NCBI GenBank assembly: GCA_036346225.1
Contig: JARFIW010001082.1
Location: forward strand, 1,984,001 to 2,048,000
DNA length: 64,000 nucleotides
Origin: Platerodrilus igneus
Taxonomy: Eukaryota; Arthropoda; Insecta; Coleoptera; Lycidae
Reading direction: 5' to 3'
Made by a program: the position numbers and the translations under genes. Positions 58,837-64,000 of this stretch are shown piece by piece (the first letter of the stretch is position 1; each line of letters opens with the position of its first letter). The notes beneath the pieces are model-generated. The model made no database searches. It saw only the letters and a list, made by a program, of their open reading frames with translations, and was not told the DNA's origin.

Positions 58837-61577
58837 GTTGGTATCTCTTAAATTATTCAACTAACATTGGTTTTATTGGATAATTAACTTAAGATATCAA
58901 CTCGTGTATAGCAGTAATTCAATGCATGCAGGGTATTTAGGTTAAATCAAGATTTTGAGATAAATCAAAACTCAAAGTATTTTGAGTCAACAGATCATAT
59001 CAGGTACCTACTAAACCAAATTGAGTACTTAAATTATTCACGATTAAATTTAAAGCACGGTCTTTAATGCATAGCCAGGTACTGAGACAGCAAATCGACA
59101 ATTACGTTAATACAATTTTATATCGTTACTGTCCGGAGATTAACGAAGAGACCTGTTTCAAATCATTCCAATGGTCACCAGTAAATAGCTAACGAACTTT
59201 GTGACCATACGTTAACCCCCCATTTCGTGTGAAAGGTATCAATAGGAAAGCGGGTAGTGTAATTATCTGTCCCTCAGACAAGCGGTGCACTGTGAGTAGT
59301 GAAAGAACAGAAGGTTTTCCGCAATCTCTCTAAAAGATAATACAAAATAGTACAAAAAAGGACAATTCTATTTGACGGAAAACAAGCTACATAAGTACCT
59401 TACGTGTTTTTAAGTTACAAAGTACAGGTATCAAGTCAAAAAATAACAAGTAGAATAATAATATCCAAAACTAATTACCTCTGGATCCTCGCATCTGTGT
59501 GATAGCGATAAAGCCAGATCGCCGTGTCAGGCATCGGTGTAAATATCGGGAGCAAGAACTAAATTGTGGTTTTAAACAGGTATATCAAACGAGGCTAAAA
59601 TAGCGCCTTTAATAAATATACTTTTCCAAAAATGAAAGCCATAAAACTGCACACAACAAAATATGAGTAAAAAAAATTTAGACGTTACAACCGTTATGCA
59701 AAAAAGTAGAGGTACAAGTCTAACTATAGCACCGTTAATCTTTTCATACTTTATAAAAGAAATTGCAAAAGAAAATAAATTTACGAAATAGTTAACCTGA
59801 AACTTTAGTGTAAAGATTCAATACGCAAACGCTAGAACATATTTATTGAAACCTCTCCGTGCCATCAGAAGACTTGGGCAAAACTTTTTTTTGTTTTTAG
59901 ATATATTTATTTCTTTGTATTTTAGAATTAATTAATTGATTAATGTAGTATTTAAGAATTAAATATTACCTAGTTATTCTATATTTGTAAAAGAAAAAAA
60001 AAACTAATACTTTGAACTAATAATAACTTTCTGTCAAATATATTTTGGAGCTTGAATCAGATACTTCAGTAAAGTCTTAATCGTGGCTCTTTTTAATTTT
60101 TGTGGAACAGACGGTATAATGTGCGGAGAAGTATTAAATCTCTTTAAAAACAGTGGACCATTTCCTAGAAGTGCGCGCGTTTTGGGCCTTGGGAGCGGTC
60201 TTTTTAAAAACTTCTTCCAAAACTTGTAACAAAATTTATTTAAATAGAAATTAATATGGAATTTTGACAACTTGTTATTAATTAGTCAAGTAGAAAATAA
60301 TATATTAATTGAACTATTATGAGTAGCGTAAGCAAACTGCAATGTTAAAGCTGAATACTTTGACTGACTGTCTGGTCTCGGGGCTCCTGGGTATTTATGT
60401 TGTCCCTGCCCCTCACAATTCTGTGGGAACTTGCCGAGCTCATGTCTGCTTATTTCTTAATACTATTCATAATACATTGTAACAATTTTACTTTCTAGGT
60501 AATCACGGTTCCTAACCGTCTGTGACCTGCCACCTGCAGTATCACTATCGCCTGAGATACATTGTATTGCATCCGTTCTCGTAAACTGTTAATAACTTTT
60601 TTATATTTATCCTTGAATTACATTGTCGTACTTGACTTAATAATTTCTTAATGATTTCTAATAATTTCCTAATTAAATTTTATTTTATAATACATATAAA
60701 GATTGGGGGACACATAACTCGCATAGTTTCTAAAATAGGATACTGTAAAATTGTCTCCCGATTATCGTACCATTCAGCAAATACGATAAGAGAATGCTAT
60801 GATTGATTTTACATATTCACGATTTATCAATACTAGCACTAATTTTTCCGAGGCGCTGAATATATACGACACTATAAAAATAACGTTTTTGTATTTACTA
60901 AACAATTGTTATAAAATGCATCTGCATCTTTATAAGTAAGAAAAAGTTAAAAGTATGGGTGTTTGCAACCACTTACTTAGACCTATGCACCAAATCAACA
61001 TGAAGCGACGATCAGGATTCCTTTCAGAAATTCCCAGAACAGTTAAATCAGATCCAGAAAAAATATATTTTTAAATTATTTGCACATGACTGTGCTTTTT
61101 GTACCAGTCTGCTAACTAATTTTGTGTTGGGTTAAAAATTGACATTCTGTAAGTAAACCAACATATATTTTCCTTATTGTCACCGATAGAAATTTGCTTG
61201 TTCTACCAAGAATTAAAATTATTTTATTAATTTGACGCTACTAATACAAAGTGTAAGCATGACCATAAAATAAACTACCCTTAAAGCTACTATTGCAGAA
61301 GTCCGATGGAAAGTAAAACCAGGTTTTCACAACTGTTCACTTTAATTCCATTCAATTGGTGCTTTTCTAAAGCTCGAGTGTTATTTTATAAATTTCCGAT
61401 TAAGGAATGTTAACAGTTGAAAAAATTACCTTACTGCTATTTAAAAAATTAATATAGAAAATCTCCGATATACGTTTTTAGTATATGAATTTTTCGACTA
61501 CTCTTATTACATAAAATTAAAAAATACCATTTTGTTTAAGCTTTAGTAATACTAACGGCATTTATATATTAAATTCT
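58835..61577. other. unassigned AT-rich DNA upstream of glass exons
   Basis: No gene is recognised. 60360-60560 is somewhat GC-richer, with no identifiable protein. The region may include upstream intron or regulatory DNA of the glass-like gene, but I see no defined element. Confidence 0.35.
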
Positions 61578-61677
61578 AGATGCTGTCACAAGTGAGCAAG
61601 CGACAGGAAAATCATATCAAACTCAATTTCCATAGTCAGGTGCGCAGGATTGCACCACCTTCAAAACCTCCAGAAAT

Positions 61678-61904
61678 ATGGATGCCAGTTATATTCCCAA
61701 TAACCCCCAGTTTGGATTGCAGCTTGAATGTAACTGGACTGCTGGAGTGCAACCTTGCCAGAACTCGTGTCAAAGTTCATGTCCTGATGAACTATCGCCG
61801 TGTTGGCCTGAAGACATGGGCACATTCAGCTTACCGTTGGACTTAGAACCTCTACCAACATTATTTCCATTTTCACCGTGTTCTAGTGTTAACGGATCAT
61901 TCAA
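61678..61904 (+). CDS. gl: Glass-like zinc-finger transcription factor, exon A
   Basis: Encodes MDASYIPNNPQFGLQLECNW.., then a Cys-rich middle and LPLDLEPLPTLFPFSPC. From memory, Drosophila Glass has closely similar YVPNNPLFGLAL and LDIDPLPSLFPFSPC blocks near its N-terminus. Glass is a nuclear C2H2 factor that drives photoreceptor differentiation. The ATG at 61678 is the first in frame after a stop at 61633, but the family normally has extra N-terminal residues. An upstream exon could be spliced in, with AG acceptors near 61579 or 61635, so the start is uncertain. The exon ends ..GGATCATTCAA before donor GTGAGT (61905), phase 2. The 54-bp intron and frame continuity into exon B support it. 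Confidence 0.82.
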
Positions 61905-61958
61905 GTGAGTTAACTATTTAATAATTATTAGCAACGCCCAATAAATATGTTTTATTAG

Positions 61959-62277
61959 AGCAGAAGAACTACACAATGCGACTCCACTAGTAAAAGACCC
62001 CAGAATACCACCATCGGATATGGCTGACGTATTACTTTCATTAAAGCACGCTATAGTGCACCCTGGACAAACTGAAAGATACGAAACGCAACCACAAATG
62101 TATCACCCACAAATGCTAGTGTCTCCAGGGGGCTATGCAGGGACTTTATGTGAACAGAATTTTACGCAACAGCCGCCAATTTTTCCTAGTATGTCTGTTA
62201 ATGTTTCTATGAACATGACAATGCATGGTTACCATCCAAATTCTGTTTACCCTTCTGCTGAAATGGCTTGTCCACAG
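61959..62277 (+). CDS. gl: Glass-like transcription factor, exon B
   Basis: Acceptor TTTTATTAG (ends 61958), donor GTAGGT (62278). The junction codon is completed in frame from exon A. Encodes ..EELHNATPLVKDPRIPPSD, MADVLLSLKHAIVHPGQ, a Gln/Tyr/Pro-rich middle, then SMSVNVSMNMTMHGYHPN and ..AEMACPQ. It is likely the activation/linker part of Glass. The low-complexity His/Met/Gln content is typical of this factor and of no enzyme. The exon stays open from end to end, with no lesion. The next intron is 86 bp (62278-62363). Confidence 0.8.
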
Positions 62278-62363
62278 GTAGGTCAGAATGTATTTACGCT
62301 TAAACTGTGAAATACAAAGAGATTCGCACTAGACAAGACCAATTTTTTTAATTTTTCTAATAG

Positions 62364-62610
62364 GTTCAGTGGAACGCGTCACCTCAGATAACGGTTCCAG
62401 GAAATTATTCAGCTCAGGGGTTATTAAGTCCTGGTTATGGAGGTACCACGTACTCATTTACGGCAGATTTTCGTCCCCCTCATCAAGATGCAACCTGTGA
62501 TATCAGCGTCATATAAACCAGTAAACGTTTCTTTTGCTTCTCCAAGAAAAAGAATTTTCAAAGCCCACTTGAAGAGGAGTGTCAAAAGCCCAACGTTTGT
62601 AGAATATGTG
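62364..62610 (+). CDS. gl: Glass-like transcription factor, exon C with frame breaks
   Basis: Acceptor TTCTAATAG (ends 62363). The first frame gives VQWNASPQITVPGNYSAQGL and TTYSFTADFRPPHQD, and meets a stop at 62514. The next frame (from about 62500) gives ISASYKPVNVSFASPRKR and ..IFKAHL. The original frame resumes with PLEEECQKPNVCRICG, the start of zinc finger 1 (C..C), and donor GTCAGT at 62611 splits the finger. The three stretches read as one plausible protein only if about one extra base near 62490-62500 and one missing base near 62565-62572 are allowed. No intron of reasonable size fits. The later fingers must lie beyond 64000. Confidence 0.68.
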
Positions 62611-64000
62611 GTCAGTATAAACGTTTTCTTACTTTCGCCTTGTAAACTGAGAATGGTTAGCATCTTTCGATATGTTTAAACTTAAAGAAATGCTGCATAT
62701 GCTTTCATTATAACTGCATTTTCTATTGAGTGTCCTACAAGTGTTATATCAGAAACTCAATGTTGGCTTCTAAATAGAGCTAAGCTTTTAGTAAAATTGC
62801 CTGAAAGTTTTCTAAGTGCAATCTAAGGTTCAACAATTTTGAATTCTTCTGAAATGTATTGACATTTGATGTTACAAATAAACACACTTAAAATACGTAA
62901 ATCCATTGTTTCTAATTTTTGATATGTTTATATAAAACTAACAGTGATCATTAAGTTAGGATTCTCAAAGGACGGTCCCTTTAGTAAATAAAGTCATAAT
63001 CTTTTTACAGCACAAACGGTTAAAAAATTATATACAATACTTATATAAAAGAGCACTTTGCAAAGCTTTGTTAGAAACAGTTTTAGTTGCTACAACTACA
63101 TCTGTCGTTCTAGTACATAACCTTCTCGACATAACTTAATATAACGAACACCAAATGTTTAAACGAGATTAACTTGTCATTATCAAGTATTTAAAATGAT
63201 TGCAAACGATTAAAAATAAGAAATGTTAACTAAAATTGTAACATAAAATATTTTACAGTATCCGTTAACTAACATAAAGATATACGACATAGAAATAAAA
63301 GAACACTATTATACTGTGGTAATTTGGCTTGTGTTATTTCAGTCACGTGCGCGTGTAAGTGATTAGTAAAATAAGCAACTGATGTAGAGCGTGCAAAATA
63401 TTTTATTATGTAATCAAGCGCCTTCGACAAATTATGGTGAGTAGGACGAAACTGCCAACTTTGCTATCAAACTTGCTCTCATTTAGCTAATGTAAAAATG
63501 AAGGAATTGACTCATAAGAAATATATGGTGATTGTATCTAAATGTGGTATACGTGGGTGTACGAGAGATAAACATACATTAACCTAATTACACAGCTTCT
63601 CTGTTAACGATAGAGTAGAAATGGGAAGGCCGCACAATTTTTAATTATAATCTAACGAAATGCACCTTTGATTTAGGAATGGCCATACAATAACCTAATT
63701 ACAGCAGTTTGTCTGTCCCCTGTTTCGCCTACCTCCTAAAGTCACCGTTTAAGTATGCTTCTCCCTAACTGTCTGAAAGCTTAAGACTGGTTTGGAGTAT
63801 CCGGGAAAAAATCTACTATTAATTTTAATATAGAATAAAAAGCCTTGCAGAATTACAGCCCTTCAACCTTAAATTTATAACTGTTTATTTTTAAACATTT
63901 TCATAAACCTGTAAGGACATTGGATGATCTAGTGTTTTTTGAGAAAAACTAATCTGTATTTAAGTTTAACTGTGAACCACCTATTACCGAATTACATCAG
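62611..64000. other. probable intron of the glass-like gene (partial)
   Basis: Starts at the GTCAGT donor inside the first zinc finger. No zinc-finger coding (TH..H linkers or CxxC repeats) is seen to the window end, so the next exon is expected further right. Nothing else is recognised. Confidence 0.5.

Noticed and set aside
60360..60720. LTR-like GC-richer segment starting TGTCTGGTCTCGG
   Set aside because: No duplicate copy, primer-binding site or polypurine tract could be supported.

Overview
This window is AT-rich, intron-bearing eukaryotic DNA that fits an insect nuclear genome, possibly a beetle (the order is a weak inference). The only host gene I recognise is at the right edge. Three exons at 61678-62610 (+) encode the N-terminal half and the first zinc-finger residues of a Glass-type C2H2 transcription factor, the regulator of photoreceptor differentiation. 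The remaining fingers lie beyond base 64000. Its two visible introns are tiny (54 and 86 bp). Exon 3 seems to carry two compensating frame changes, which could be consensus errors or real lesions.

Nearly everything else recognisable is decayed mobile DNA. Left third (1-21 kb): a mariner-type remnant (471-674), a tRNA-derived SINE (737-1035), a palindromic mariner element with a DD41D-spaced transposase (3077-5178), an RTE-type LINE (about 7420-10330), an LTR-type gag scrap (10370-11083), an internally deleted pogo-like transposase (12380-13345), a short TTTCGGCGC minisatellite followed by a ~100-bp satellite array (13690-15440), an R1-type ORF1 scrap, a second SINE, an 82-bp alternating purine/pyrimidine tract, and a long R1-type LINE (18106-20940) split by a third SINE with a perfect 16-bp target duplication.

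Middle (21-43 kb): mostly unassigned AT-rich DNA, with an RTE tail (23.5 kb), a head-to-head Penelope-like element pair with GIY-YIG nuclease remnants and a degenerate hammerhead-ribozyme motif (27.9-28.8 kb), two tandem-repeat blocks (28.9-29.8 and 30.6-31.2 kb), a decayed mariner (36.7-37.6 kb), two further LINE fragments (37.8-38.6 and 39.9-40.6 kb), and a DDE transposase gene with three 51-55-bp introns plus disabling lesions (40895-42380).

Right third (43-64 kb): two SINEs in tandem at one target sequence (43.4-44.0 kb), a KRBA2/Ginger-like integrase fragment (44.5-45.2 kb), an R1-type RT/RNase H remnant (45.3-47.0 kb), head-to-tail RTE 3' ends (47.3-49.5 kb), simple repeats, a second Penelope-like nuclease fragment (54.1-54.4 kb), a distinct RTE C-terminus (56.7-56.9 kb), (TA)n-terminated repeats, and then the glass exons.

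I found no bacterial-style operon, CRISPR array, rRNA or genuine tRNA gene. All family assignments rest on motif recognition by eye, without database searches. No transposon copy here looks intact enough to be autonomous.
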